A DNA stretch of 64,000 nucleotides, from positions 1 to 64,000 of the forward strand of contig NZ_BAABFA010000011.1 of the NCBI RefSeq assembly GCF_039540515.1. The letters run 5' to 3'. Below, piece by piece: positions 38,065 through 47,090 of the stretch (positions are counted from its first letter, which is position 1; the number at the start of each line of letters is the position of its first letter). Under the pieces are notes generated by a model that ran no database searches, was not told the DNA's origin, and saw nothing but the letters and a program-made list of their open reading frames with translations. The stretch comes from Nemorincola caseinilytica. Its GTDB lineage: Bacteria; Bacteroidota; Bacteroidia; Chitinophagales; Chitinophagaceae. The translations under genes and the position numbers were made by a program.

Positions 38065-38200
38065 TTCGCTAATAATAAATGCAATATAGCTTATTCTGGG
38101 TTATCTGCGTTGGGGGCCTTAATGCCGTTCTTATGTCGGATTTGTACAATGGCGCAATGACCGGCATAGCTATTTTTGCACCCAAAAAACGACAGAACAA

Positions 38201-38734
38201 ATGAAGATGAACATCTTTTCGCGTGCTATAGCAGCCGTATCGGTGATGGGGATGATGGCCTGCGGCAGTAGCGCCGAGCAGCAGCCCACAACAGCAACAG
38301 ACAGTGTACAGGCCGATGCGCCCCCGGCCGCAGCCAGCCTGAAAGACCTGCAATGGCTGAACGGCTGGTGGCAGAAAGTGACGCCTGATGGCATAGTATT
38401 TGAAATATGGAGCGCAGCAGGTGAGACCATGGCAGGCAAAAGCGGCTTCATAAAAGGCAAGGATACCATGCTTGCAGAGACCATGGTACTGGAGATGCGC
38501 GGTGCGGATATTTATTATATACCCACCGTAAAGGACCAGAACAACGGCCAGCCGGTGCCCTTCAGGCTGACCACTGCTGCGGCCGACAGCTTTGTGTTCG
38601 AGAATCCCGAGCACGATTTTCCATCGAAGATAGTATATCGCAAAACATCTGAAACAGCCCTTATAGCCACTATCTCGGGCAAGATACAGGGTAAGGACCA
38701 GGCCGAATCTTTCGAGCTGGCAAAGACCCAATAA
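38201..38734 (+). CDS. DUF6265 lipoprotein
   Basis: A 177-residue protein with a lipobox MMAC (Cys at residue 21) after a short hydrophobic stretch, then an Ala/Pro/Thr linker. The DUF6265 domain runs from about residue 48: LQWLNGWWQKVTPDG, FEIWSAAGETMAGKSGFI, and NPEHDFPSKIVYRK near the C-terminus. The fold is probably a lipocalin-like barrel; function unknown. A TATTTTTG box lies at 38171-38178, giving a leader of about 20 bases. It is closed by a perfect palindrome shared with the convergent serine hydrolase gene. Confidence 0.85.
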   Translation: MKMNIFSRAIAAVSVMGMMACGSSAEQQPTTATDSVQADAPPAAASLKDLQWLNGWWQKVTPDGIVFEIWSAAGETMAGKSGFIKGKDTMLAETMVLEMRGADIYYIPTVKDQNNGQPVPFRLTTAAADSFVFENPEHDFPSKIVYRKTSETALIATISGKIQGKDQAESFELAKTQ

Positions 38735-38755
38735 TATTACCCTTACTGCTGATAT

Positions 38756-38789
38756 ACACAGCGCCGGCCTGATCAGGCCGGCGCTGTGT
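38756..38789. terminator. Perfect 34-base palindrome, two-way terminator
   Basis: A 17-base arm starting ACACAGCGCCGG and ending at the central GATC, mirrored exactly. It sits 21 bases after the DUF6265 stop and 30 bases before the end of the convergent serine hydrolase gene, with ACTTTATT after it. Confidence 0.75.
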
Positions 38790-38819
38790 ACTTTATTCAG
38801 TGTGTGGATGATGCAGTAG

Positions 38820-39842
38820 TTATGCCTGGCGCTTTAGCATATGATCGTAGGCCAGCTTAGACAGGTCGCTCATTATAGCTGCCAGCCTCTGCGAATTCTT
38901 GCCCCTTGTCATTATGGTTATGAGGTATGGGCGGTCGTTGAGGTACACAATGGCCGACTCGTGCAGCTCCATCTTGCCCGGTTCGCCTGCCTCGCCGAAC
39001 TTGTGTGCCACGGTGAGGCCACGGGGCAACTGCTTGGTAATGCCCTGGGCGAAATCGGACTCGCAGAGCAGCGATATGGCCGACTCTGATGCAGGCAGCG
39101 ACAGATAGCCACCCTCATACAACACGCTCACAAAGCGCGAATACTCCTTTACCGAAAGCTGGTAGGTGGGGTCGGGTACGGATGCGGGCCTTTTGAGGCC
39201 AAGGTCTGAGAACACTTTGGTGAACACGCCCTTATCTATATGCTCGTGCAGCAGCAGTGTAGCATCATTGTCGGAGTACACTATCATGCGGTATATGAGA
39301 TCGCGGATGGTGTACCTGGTGCCGGGCTTTATCTCTTGCGAGCGGAAGGTCTGCGTGGCTGTGGGAGTGGCATTTTTCGGATAGAGCACTTCCTTGCTCA
39401 GCAGGCTGGGCTGCGCCTCGGCCATACGGAAGAAGGATATCATGGTAATGACCTTGAAGAGCGAGCCGGGATGATAAGCGACCTCGGTATTATAGGCCAT
39501 CCAGCCATCGCTGCTGAAATCTTTTATGTATACCGATGCGTTCTCTATATCTCCTGCGGCCTTCACCTTGTTCAGCATGGCGTCCATCTGGCCTTTCAGG
39601 GGAATGTAGAAGCCCGATTCGCATTTGGGTTCGGCCAGGTAAAGGGGTTGTACATATTTGTACCCTTCCAGCCGTGAGTAGCTGTACTCGCAGTTCTCTG
39701 AGGTATCGGGCAGGGCCGATACGGTGGACCGGTGATCGCGCACGGGCGACCGGTTGATGTAACCTACCGCTACTACGCTGGCCACGCAGCCCAGTATGAT
39801 GGTAATGACCATGTAGATGACCGGTATCTTTCTCTTGAGCAT
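38820..39842 (-). CDS. Class A beta-lactamase-like serine hydrolase
   Basis: A 340-residue protein with an N-terminal membrane anchor (residues about 8-28). The serine-hydrolase motifs are S127-X2-K130 (in HPGSLFKV), S190-D191-N192 (in YSDNDA), and HKFGEAGEP near residue 283 in place of KTG. The long N-terminal segment of about 85 residues before the catalytic domain is not seen in secreted beta-lactamases, so peptidoglycan or ester hydrolysis is as likely as antibiotic resistance. The FGE replacement of KTG also argues against a classical penicillinase, although class A enzymes vary here. Confidence 0.8.
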   Translation of the reverse strand: MLKRKIPVIYMVITIILGCVASVVAVGYINRSPVRDHRSTVSALPDTSENCEYSYSRLEGYKYVQPLYLAEPKCESGFYIPLKGQMDAMLNKVKAAGDIENASVYIKDFSSDGWMAYNTEVAYHPGSLFKVITMISFFRMAEAQPSLLSKEVLYPKNATPTATQTFRSQEIKPGTRYTIRDLIYRMIVYSDNDATLLLHEHIDKGVFTKVFSDLGLKRPASVPDPTYQLSVKEYSRFVSVLYEGGYLSLPASESAISLLCESDFAQGITKQLPRGLTVAHKFGEAGEPGKMELHESAIVYLNDRPYLITIMTRGKNSQRLAAIMSDLSKLAYDHMLKRQA

Positions 39843-40184
39843 AAAAATGGAAATTCTCTGCTTACTCTACGAAGTTAAGTACATTTTCTATGTGGATAAA
39901 ATAAATGTGCTAAATGGCTTAACAAATAATGGGAAATTAGGCATATGTATTATTGAATGGTTAATGCAAATGGTTCTGAGGATGAATAATGATATTCCGA
40001 ACATGTAATATCTGTTTGCCGGGCAGTATGGTTATCCCCGTGTTCTATAAGCTATAAGTTTCATTAATTAATATGTATATACATGCATGTACTAATGCAA
40101 GGCCGGCGCTGTGGCATGTTATAAAAAAACGGGTACTTTGAAGGCAAGGCAGTAATTTTGGAGGTGTAAAACAATTATAAAGCA
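39843..40184. other. AT-rich intergenic region before fbp
   Basis: A 342-base gap with no credible gene; short open frames here have atypical composition. TAATTTTG at 40153-40160 resembles a -7 box 25 bases before the fbp ATG, but the nearest TTTG (40137-40140) is only 12 bases away, so the promoter is uncertain. Confidence 0.45.
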
Positions 40185-41210
40185 ATGTCGCAGAGCAAAT
40201 TGATAACCATGGATGAGTTCACCATCCAGGAAACACGGAAATTCCCCCAGGCCACAGGAGACCTGTCCGCACTACTGAGAGATATAGGTCTTGCCGGCAA
40301 GATCATCAACAAGCAGGTACGCAAGGCCGGGCTTGTAGATATACTGGGCCAGCATGGCGCTACCAATGTGCAGGGCGAGGAGCAGATGAAGCTGGACGTG
40401 TATGCGAACGACACCCTTATAAATATACTGAAGAACTGTACCGAGTGTGCAGGTATAGCATCGGAAGAGAACGACGACCATATGTCTTATGAGGATACAT
40501 TCTCGTTCAACTCGAAATATGTAGTGCTTTTCGACCCGCTGGATGGCTCTTCCAATATAGATGTGAATGCATCTATAGGTACCATATTCGCCATATACCG
40601 CCGCGTGAGCGAGCTGGGCAAGCCCTGTACCCAGGCCGATTTTCTGCAGCAGGGCCGCAACCTGGTGGCCGCCGGTTATATCATATACGGATCGAGCACG
40701 ATGATGGTGTATGCCACACGCCTGGGCGTGAACGGCTTCACGCTGGAGCCATCGATAGGCGAGTTCTGCCTGTCGCACCCCAATATGAAGTGCCCTGAAA
40801 AAGGCAAGATCTATTCTATAAACCAGGGCAACAGCGTGAAGTATGACGATGGTATGCTCTCTTACCTGAGCTACTGCATGGAGAGCAATAAGGAAGAAGG
40901 CCGCCCCTACTCGCAGCGCTACATAGGCTCTATGGTGGCAGATATGCACCGCACACTTATAAAAGGTGGTATCTTCATATACCCCGGCGACAAGGGTGCG
41001 CCTAATGGCAAGCTGAGGCTGCAGTACGAATGCAACCCCATGGCCTTCATCATAGAGGCCGCAGGTGGCCGCGCCGTGAACGGCAATGGCGAGAACATAC
41101 TGGACATTCGTCCCACAGAGCTGCACCAGCGTGTGCCGGTGTTCATAGGCTCAAAGAACATGGTAGATAAGGCCATGGAATTCGTAAAGACCAAAGAGAC
41201 CGTAGCCTGA
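40185..41210 (+). CDS. fbp: Fructose-1,6-bisphosphatase class 1
   Basis: A 341-residue Mg2+-dependent enzyme of gluconeogenesis, removing phosphate from fructose 1,6-bisphosphate. The metal and phosphate site FDPLDGSSNID lies at about residues 115-125, preceded by the metal ligands in GIASEENDD (about 88-96). The C-terminal active-site segments RYIGSMVADMHRTL, GGIFIYP and LRLQYECNPMAFI are all present. The length and N-terminus (TMDEFTIQETRK) are those of the full-length bacterial type I enzyme. Single gene; a hairpin follows at 41259. Confidence 0.97.
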   Translation: MSQSKLITMDEFTIQETRKFPQATGDLSALLRDIGLAGKIINKQVRKAGLVDILGQHGATNVQGEEQMKLDVYANDTLINILKNCTECAGIASEENDDHMSYEDTFSFNSKYVVLFDPLDGSSNIDVNASIGTIFAIYRRVSELGKPCTQADFLQQGRNLVAAGYIIYGSSTMMVYATRLGVNGFTLEPSIGEFCLSHPNMKCPEKGKIYSINQGNSVKYDDGMLSYLSYCMESNKEEGRPYSQRYIGSMVADMHRTLIKGGIFIYPGDKGAPNGKLRLQYECNPMAFIIEAAGGRAVNGNGENILDIRPTELHQRVPVFIGSKNMVDKAMEFVKTKETVA

Positions 41211-41258
41211 TAGGGTAGGGTACTAAATATATATACATACCTGCCCTTGGCAGGTGCC

Positions 41259-41283
41259 ACAGGCCGCTCCCCGAGCGGCCTGT
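41259..41283 (+). terminator. Hairpin between fbp and the M16 peptidase gene
   Basis: A 10-base-pair stem ACAGGCCGCT with its complement around loop CCCCG. No T-tract follows, so it may stabilise the fbp message rather than end it. Confidence 0.4.
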
Positions 41284-41302
41284 ATGAACTAAAGGAGATA
41301 TT

Positions 41303-42556
41303 ATGCTGCAATTCGAACGATCTGTATTGAACAATGGCCTGCGTGTGCTGGTGCATAAAGATACATCTACACCCATGGTGGCCGTGAACGTGCTGTACGA
41401 TGTAGGCGCGCGCGATGAGGAGGCCGGCCGTACAGGTTTTGCCCACCTTTTCGAGCACCTGATGTTCGGCGGAAGCGTGAACATACCCGAGTATGACGAG
41501 CCGCTGCAGATGGCAGGTGGCGAGAACAATGCCTATACCACCAACGACCTCACCAATTACTACATTCAGCTACCGCTGCAGAACATAGAAACGGCCTTCT
41601 GGCTGGAGAGCGACCGCATGCTGTCGCTGGCCTTCAGCGAGAAGAGCCTGGACGTGCAGCGCAAGGTAGTGTGCGAGGAGTTCAAGGAGCATTACCTGAA
41701 CAAGCCCTATGGCGATGCCTGGCACCTGCTGCGCAAGCTGTCTTACAAAAAGCATCCTTACCGCTGGCCTACCATAGGCGAAGACCTGCAGCAGATAGAG
41801 ACCGCGCAACTGGAAGATGTGCGCAATTTCTTCTTCAAGCATTATACCCCCGCCAATGCCATACTGTGCGTGGCAGGGAATGTGACCACAGAGCAGGTGA
41901 TGGCGCTGGCCGAGAAGTGGTTCGGCAATATACCAGCGGGCAAGCGATATGTAAGGGCCGTACCTACAGAGCCCCGCCAGGAAGAGGCGCGCATGCAGGA
42001 GGTGTCCGCCGATGTGCCGCTGGATGCCCTCTACAAGGCATGGCACATGGCCGGGCGCGGCTCTGATACCTACTATGCCGCCGACCTCATAACCGAGATA
42101 ATGGGCAGCGGCATGTCATCGCGGCTGTACACGCGGCTGGTGAAGGAAGAACAGCTTTTCAGCAGCATCAGTTGCTACCATGTGGGCAGTATAGACCCCG
42201 GGCTGCTGGTGATAGAGGGCAAGGTGGTAGCGGGCCGTACCATAGAAGAGGCCAATGCCGCCGTAGAGCGCGAAGTGGCGCTGCTGGTGCAGGATGGGGT
42301 GACGGACATGGAGCTGGAGAAATCGAAGAACAAGATAGAGTCCCTGATGACCTTTGAGGAGATGGGCCTGCTGAACCGGGCCGAGAACCTGGCCTTCTAC
42401 GAGCTGCTGGGCGATGCTGCCCTCATCAATAAGGTGTGGGACGACTATAACGCTGTTACTACCGGGCTGCTGCAGCGCACCGCTGCCCACATCTTCAGGC
42501 CCGGCAACAGCAATACACTATTTTACAGGAAGAATACCGATACGCAGATCAGCTAA
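41303..42556 (+). CDS. M16 family zinc peptidase
   Basis: A 417-residue single-unit M16 (insulinase/processing-peptidase type) enzyme. The inverted zinc motif HLFEH is at residues 48-52, with the third Glu in VVCEEFKEH (about 125). The C-terminal half has the usual inactive-domain pattern with GMSSRLYTRLVKEEQLFSS, needed for closing over the substrate. No signal peptide is visible, so it may be cytoplasmic or exported by other means. AAGGAG lies 7 bases before the ATG. The stop overlaps the next gene's start (TAATG), so the two are translated together. Confidence 0.93.
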   Translation: MLQFERSVLNNGLRVLVHKDTSTPMVAVNVLYDVGARDEEAGRTGFAHLFEHLMFGGSVNIPEYDEPLQMAGGENNAYTTNDLTNYYIQLPLQNIETAFWLESDRMLSLAFSEKSLDVQRKVVCEEFKEHYLNKPYGDAWHLLRKLSYKKHPYRWPTIGEDLQQIETAQLEDVRNFFFKHYTPANAILCVAGNVTTEQVMALAEKWFGNIPAGKRYVRAVPTEPRQEEARMQEVSADVPLDALYKAWHMAGRGSDTYYAADLITEIMGSGMSSRLYTRLVKEEQLFSSISCYHVGSIDPGLLVIEGKVVAGRTIEEANAAVEREVALLVQDGVTDMELEKSKNKIESLMTFEEMGLLNRAENLAFYELLGDAALINKVWDDYNAVTTGLLQRTAAHIFRPGNSNTLFYRKNTDTQIS

Positions 42557-43524
42557 TGACAAAAATCACCGATACGGGTTTCGACAACCGTATAACAAGA
42601 CTCTTCGGGGTGCGATACCCCATAGTGCAGGGAGGTATGATATGGGCCGCAGGCTGGCGGCTGGCATCGGCCGTGAGCAATGCCGGCGGGCTGGGCATGC
42701 TGGGCGCCGGCAGCATGTACCCCGATGTGCTACGGGAACACATAAACAAATGTAAGCAGGCCACAGACAAACCCTTTGCGGTGAACCTGCCCCTGCTGTA
42801 CCCATCTATAGAGGAGCATGTAAAGACCATACTGGAAGAGAAGGTACCTATAGTGTTCACCTCGGCGGGCAATCCTAAAACATGGACACAAACACTGCGT
42901 TCGCACGGCATAAAAGTGGTGCATGTGGTTTCGAGCGCCAAATTCGCGCTGAAGAGCCAGGACGCAGGTGTGGATGCCGTAGTGGCCGAGGGTTTTGAGG
43001 CAGGTGGCCATAATGGCCGCGAGGAGACCACCACTCTGTGCCTGATACCCGCGGTACGCCAGGCGGTGCATATACCCCTTATAGCTGCAGGTGGCATAGC
43101 TACCGGCAGGGCCATGTATGCTACCATGGCGCTGGGCGCCGAGGGGGTGCAGATGGGCAGCCGCTTCGTATGCACGCCGGAGGCATCGAGCCACATGGCC
43201 TTCAAAGAGCGTATAGTGGCAGCGGGCGAGGGCGATACCATGCTGGCGCTGAAGAAGCTGACCCCCGTGCGCCTGATAAAGAACGACTTTTACCGCCAGG
43301 TAGAGCTGGCCGAGCAGGCAGGCGCTACCGATGCCTCCCTGAACGAGCTGCTGGGGCGCGGACGGGCAAAAAAAGGCATGTTCGAGGGAGATATGGCCAT
43401 GGGCGAGCTGGAGATAGGGCAGGTGAGTGGCATCATCAACGACATAATACCTGCGGCACAGGTGGTAGATAACGTTTGGAACGAGTTCGTAGCGGCGCAT
43501 AAGGCGCCGTTCTATGAATTATGA
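42556..43524 (+). CDS. Nitronate monooxygenase / FabK-like flavoprotein
   Basis: A 322-residue TIM-barrel flavoprotein. Family motifs: PIVQGGMIWA (about 22-31), SNAGGLGMLG (about 41-50), AEGFEAGGHNG (about 144-154) with the active-site His, IPLIAAGGIATG (phosphate of FMN), and GAEGVQMGSRF. Both nitronate monooxygenases and FabK enoyl-ACP reductases share this pattern; I cannot separate them with certainty, though the H-N-G segment and length suit the monooxygenase annotation. Translationally coupled to the M16 peptidase upstream, an association without an obvious pathway. Confidence 0.87.
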   Translation: MTKITDTGFDNRITRLFGVRYPIVQGGMIWAAGWRLASAVSNAGGLGMLGAGSMYPDVLREHINKCKQATDKPFAVNLPLLYPSIEEHVKTILEEKVPIVFTSAGNPKTWTQTLRSHGIKVVHVVSSAKFALKSQDAGVDAVVAEGFEAGGHNGREETTTLCLIPAVRQAVHIPLIAAGGIATGRAMYATMALGAEGVQMGSRFVCTPEASSHMAFKERIVAAGEGDTMLALKKLTPVRLIKNDFYRQVELAEQAGATDASLNELLGRGRAKKGMFEGDMAMGELEIGQVSGIINDIIPAAQVVDNVWNEFVAAHKAPFYEL

Positions 43525-43636
43525 AATTAAATATTTTGTACGCCGCCAACATTGATGTTACTTTCGTCGTCTGTGAGTGTGTAGATAGTCATAAGTGTAT
43601 GTTGCACAATTTGAAATGTGTGCAGCTAAATAAACT

Positions 43637-43666
43637 TTTGACTGTCGGCGTCTTTTGATATATTTG
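43637..43666 (+). promoter_or_regulatory. Promoter for the LamG/T9SS cargo gene
   Basis: TTTG at 43637-43640, an 18-base spacer, then TATATTTG at 43659-43666: the best match in the window to the phylum's -33/-7 consensus. The ATG follows 33 bases downstream. Confidence 0.6.
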
Positions 43667-43699
43667 TATATTGTTTTTGTCCTTAGCTCATAATATTTT

Positions 43700-46456
43700 A
43701 TGAAAAGACATTTATTTGCCCTGTTATTGATATTGGGAGTATATGGTGCGTTCGCGCAGGCGACAGCTCCCAAGCCTCGTTTTCCGGATAATACCTCGCT
43801 GGACCAGTGGTGGCCCTTTTGCAGCGCCACAGACCTGCTGGACCGTACCTTTACCGGTTTCGACCTGATAGGGTCGTCCGTAACCCCTACATCCGACCGT
43901 TTCCTTGTACCCAACAGGGCATACGAGTTCAATGGTTTCAACAGTGAGCTGCACTATACCACCACCCTTATCATACCCATGTTCGGTATAGCAGACTTTA
44001 CCTACTCATGTCACATATTCCCTACTGCTGCGCAGCATGCCATCATCATGTATAATGGCGATCCGTCGAACGATGGCCTGGGCCTTATAATGACCAATGC
44101 CGCAGGTACCGGCGCCGGTACACAGATAGGCATTCTCTTTGGTGGCCTTACTACATATGTGCCCGCAGGCTCTACCGTTACCCTGGGGCAATGGCACCAC
44201 CTGGTACTGAAGAGGAATGGTAACAGCTATATGCTTTATATAGACGGTACTTTTGTAGGTCCGGCCTACATTCCGGCAGGTTTCCCTGCCAGCGGCTATA
44301 ATACACCTACTACTGTGTTCCAGCTGGGTCTGGACCTTACTGCCGGGGACAAGGCCTTCTCGGGCAAGATAGATGATGTGGCCACATACAGCAGGCAGCT
44401 ATCGAACCTGGAAATAATGGCGCTTTATAATTTCGATCCCAATATCGTTTTCACCCTGGGCCCCGATACTGCTATATGCCCCAATGCCATACTGATAGGC
44501 GGCGCGCGCGATACCACCAGGCTGGATACCGTTCAGTACCCCAACTATGAAGTGAACTCTACTTATGGTTTCGATTATACATGGTCCAATGGCGATACGG
44601 TGAGCACCAGGCAGAACATCACCTTCCCTACTACACCCGTGCCACCTACCATACGCACCCTTACACTCAGCCGCAGGTATTCATGCCCGGCATCCAGTAC
44701 CATACGCATCACGCACATCATACCTACGGTATACATAGGCCCCGACACTTCTATGTGCGATGGCGAATCTTTCCTGCTGAACCCCACACCCGGTACCGGG
44801 CTGATGAGGTACCTGTGGAATACAGGCGCTACCGTACCGTCTATAATAGCCGATACCACGGCCAGCTACTGGCTGCGGGTAGATAGCCTGGTGCCCTTCG
44901 TGAACCCAATAACCAACCTCAATGATACCACGCATTGTATAGGTACCGATACCGCACATGTGACCGTGACGCCCGAGATATTTGTGCATGTGGCAGAGTT
45001 CGATACCTCGTGCGATGGTACTCCTATCATACTGTACTCTTATGACGATACTGCCTATACGGCCCCCACATATTCCTGGGACGATGGTATCAATCCACCG
45101 GTGCTCACCCCGTCGCTGACGGTGACCACAAGTGGTGTATACACACTAACGGTGACGGATGGGGCATGTATACGATCGGACGTCTCTACCATCACTATCG
45201 TGAATGTGGCCACTACCGTACTATCGAACGATACGGCCATATGTAAGGGGGCATCGGTGCTGGCCAATGCCACGGGTACGCCGGGTGTACAGTACCAATG
45301 GACGCCATCGGCGGGTATAGCGGTCTCCAATATACCTACGCCTACCATCATCCCCGATACCTCGGCATGGTATGTGGTGACGGCCACCATATTGGACCCT
45401 GTATCGGGCGGGTTGCTGAATTGTGCCTCGCGCGACTCGTTCTTCATAGATGTGCAGCCGAACCCGACAGTGAAAATGGGAGGCAACCGTATGGTATGCC
45501 AGTACGACTCCATACGCATCAGTCCGATAGTAACGCCTTATTGGTATACGAATTATATCTACGACTGGACACCGGGTAGATACCTCGATGATTCTACTAC
45601 ATCTACAGTTATCTTCACCGCGGGCGATACCACCAAGCTGATATTGGTAGTGTCTACACCTGCCGGTTGCAAAAGCTCCGATTCGGCCATCATATACACC
45701 TTCAATGGCGACTTTATGACCATGGCCTCCGATACGGCGTTGTGCCCGGGAGACTCTGTACTTATTGGTGCTATATCTTCCGAGCCGGGTGTTACCAGCT
45801 ATAGCTGGCAGCCGCCTACCTATGTCAATTACCCGGAAGCCACTACACCTATCACCATCAAGCCTATCAACAGTATCAATTACAAGCTCATAGGTACCAG
45901 TATGTATGGGTGTAGAGATACGCTTACCTATTCTATAAAGGTATTCCCGGCCGCCGTCGTCACGCTGGAAGATTCTGTCTCCATAAACCCGGGAGCATCT
46001 TACAACATAGAACCTATTACTAACTGTACTTACTTCTCGTGGTTCCCGCCTACGGGTCTTGATGATACTACCGCATCTACGCCTGTAGCCACGCCACCGG
46101 TAAGTACCCGATATGTGCTCACCGCCAGAACACAGGACAACTGTATCACAAAAGACTCCATCAGCATACGCCTCAATGATAACGCTATAATAGGAGTGCC
46201 CAACGCCTTTACCCCCGGTGGCGATAAGTACAATGTACTGAATGTGGCGCTGAAGGGTGTGGCCAGGCTCAGGTACTTCAGGATATACGACCGCTGGGGT
46301 AAGGTGGTATACGAAAGCAGGGACATCAATGCGGGTTGGGATGGCACCATAGGTGGTACGCCACAACCAATGGGCGTATATGTGTATGAGGTAGAGGCCA
46401 TTACCGATAGAGGCAAGATATTGCACAAGCAAGGCAACGTGACACTGCTGCGCTAA
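43700..46456 (+). CDS. Secreted LamG-domain protein with gliding-type (type B) T9SS domain
   Basis: A 918-residue protein. A signal peptide (1-21, GAFA-QAT) is followed by a LamG/concanavalin-like domain (about 65-245: YEFNGFNSELHYTTTL, GQWHHLVLKRNGNSYMLYIDG, FSGKIDDVATYSRQLSNLEI). Four or five Ig/PKD-like units rich in TLGPDTAICPN-type strands follow, each with a Cys. The type B T9SS/gliding-motility C-terminal domain comes last (about 830-918: IGVPNAFTPGGDKYN, FRIYDRWGKVVYES, GWDGTIGG, PMGVYVYEVEA). It should be exported by T9SS and bound at the surface; the LamG part may bind glycan. Confidence 0.9.
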   Translation: MKRHLFALLLILGVYGAFAQATAPKPRFPDNTSLDQWWPFCSATDLLDRTFTGFDLIGSSVTPTSDRFLVPNRAYEFNGFNSELHYTTTLIIPMFGIADFTYSCHIFPTAAQHAIIMYNGDPSNDGLGLIMTNAAGTGAGTQIGILFGGLTTYVPAGSTVTLGQWHHLVLKRNGNSYMLYIDGTFVGPAYIPAGFPASGYNTPTTVFQLGLDLTAGDKAFSGKIDDVATYSRQLSNLEIMALYNFDPNIVFTLGPDTAICPNAILIGGARDTTRLDTVQYPNYEVNSTYGFDYTWSNGDTVSTRQNITFPTTPVPPTIRTLTLSRRYSCPASSTIRITHIIPTVYIGPDTSMCDGESFLLNPTPGTGLMRYLWNTGATVPSIIADTTASYWLRVDSLVPFVNPITNLNDTTHCIGTDTAHVTVTPEIFVHVAEFDTSCDGTPIILYSYDDTAYTAPTYSWDDGINPPVLTPSLTVTTSGVYTLTVTDGACIRSDVSTITIVNVATTVLSNDTAICKGASVLANATGTPGVQYQWTPSAGIAVSNIPTPTIIPDTSAWYVVTATILDPVSGGLLNCASRDSFFIDVQPNPTVKMGGNRMVCQYDSIRISPIVTPYWYTNYIYDWTPGRYLDDSTTSTVIFTAGDTTKLILVVSTPAGCKSSDSAIIYTFNGDFMTMASDTALCPGDSVLIGAISSEPGVTSYSWQPPTYVNYPEATTPITIKPINSINYKLIGTSMYGCRDTLTYSIKVFPAAVVTLEDSVSINPGASYNIEPITNCTYFSWFPPTGLDDTTASTPVATPPVSTRYVLTARTQDNCITKDSISIRLNDNAIIGVPNAFTPGGDKYNVLNVALKGVARLRYFRIYDRWGKVVYESRDINAGWDGTIGGTPQPMGVYVYEVEAITDRGKILHKQGNVTLLR

Positions 46457-46474
46457 TAGTCATTTGTCATACCA

Positions 46475-46508
46475 AAAGAGGCCTGCCGTGAATACGGCAG
46501 GCCTCTTT
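46475..46508 (+). terminator. Intrinsic terminator after the LamG cargo gene
   Basis: A 15-base-pair perfect stem from AAAGAGGCCTGC, loop GAAT, ending in TTT. It is 18 bases after the stop codon. Confidence 0.88.
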
Positions 46509-46718
46509 GTATATACCTGCTATCCCCTGTTCTTTTAACGTTTGGATAATATGCACTATGTTATGTTAATGTAAATGTCGATAATTAATATTTCTTAATT
46601 ATTGTTAATGTTCCATGCAATGCCGTTCGTGGTATATAAATTGCGGCAGATTTAAGAGAGTTACATGCTCTACACCCCCTTAGTAGAAACGGTAATTATG
46701 TAACATAAACAGTAACGT

Positions 46719-47021
46719 ATGTTCACAGAATACCTTAACCTCATCAAGAACGATTTTGTACTGCTGAGCTTTATCACATTTGCTGTCCTCTATCTTGTAT
46801 ACATGGTGGTGATAAAGATGCATGTAGCCAAGTATGAACGCAAGAACAGCAAGCCTCCTATGCATTACAAGATGTTCAGGCTATACAGCAAGAACCTTGT
46901 GAACAATGCACCCTCCAAGAAGGAGAAGCAGTTCTATATAGCTACCAACAAGATAACCTGGTTCTTTAATACGCTTACTCTTGTCTTTTTCGTTGCCTAC
47001 CTCATCATAGTGTTCAGGTAA
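46719..47021 (+). CDS. Small two-helix membrane protein, unknown function
   Basis: A 100-residue protein with two hydrophobic helices (about residues 12-34 and 79-98, FFNTLTLVFFVAYLIIVF) separated by a Lys-rich 40-residue loop that is probably cytoplasmic (ERKNSKPPMHYKMFR). I do not recognise a family. Codon use matches its neighbours and it fits between a terminator and the DUF2851 gene, so it is probably real. The 200 bases upstream are AT-rich with no gene. Confidence 0.6.
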   Translation: MFTEYLNLIKNDFVLLSFITFAVLYLVYMVVIKMHVAKYERKNSKPPMHYKMFRLYSKNLVNNAPSKKEKQFYIATNKITWFFNTLTLVFFVAYLIIVFR

Positions 47022-47090
47022 AATGTGGATATAACTGTTGGCGCAGTATGTTTCGATCATATATATTTACATATGGCCGATAGCCCCATT

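Noticed and set aside
38820..39842. Clinical-type beta-lactamase
   Set aside because: It keeps SxxK and SDN but has FGE in place of KTG, a membrane anchor and a long extra N-terminal segment.
39817..40008. Small plus-strand gene before fbp
   Set aside because: AT-rich composition, no ribosome site, and it overlaps the start of the opposite serine hydrolase gene.
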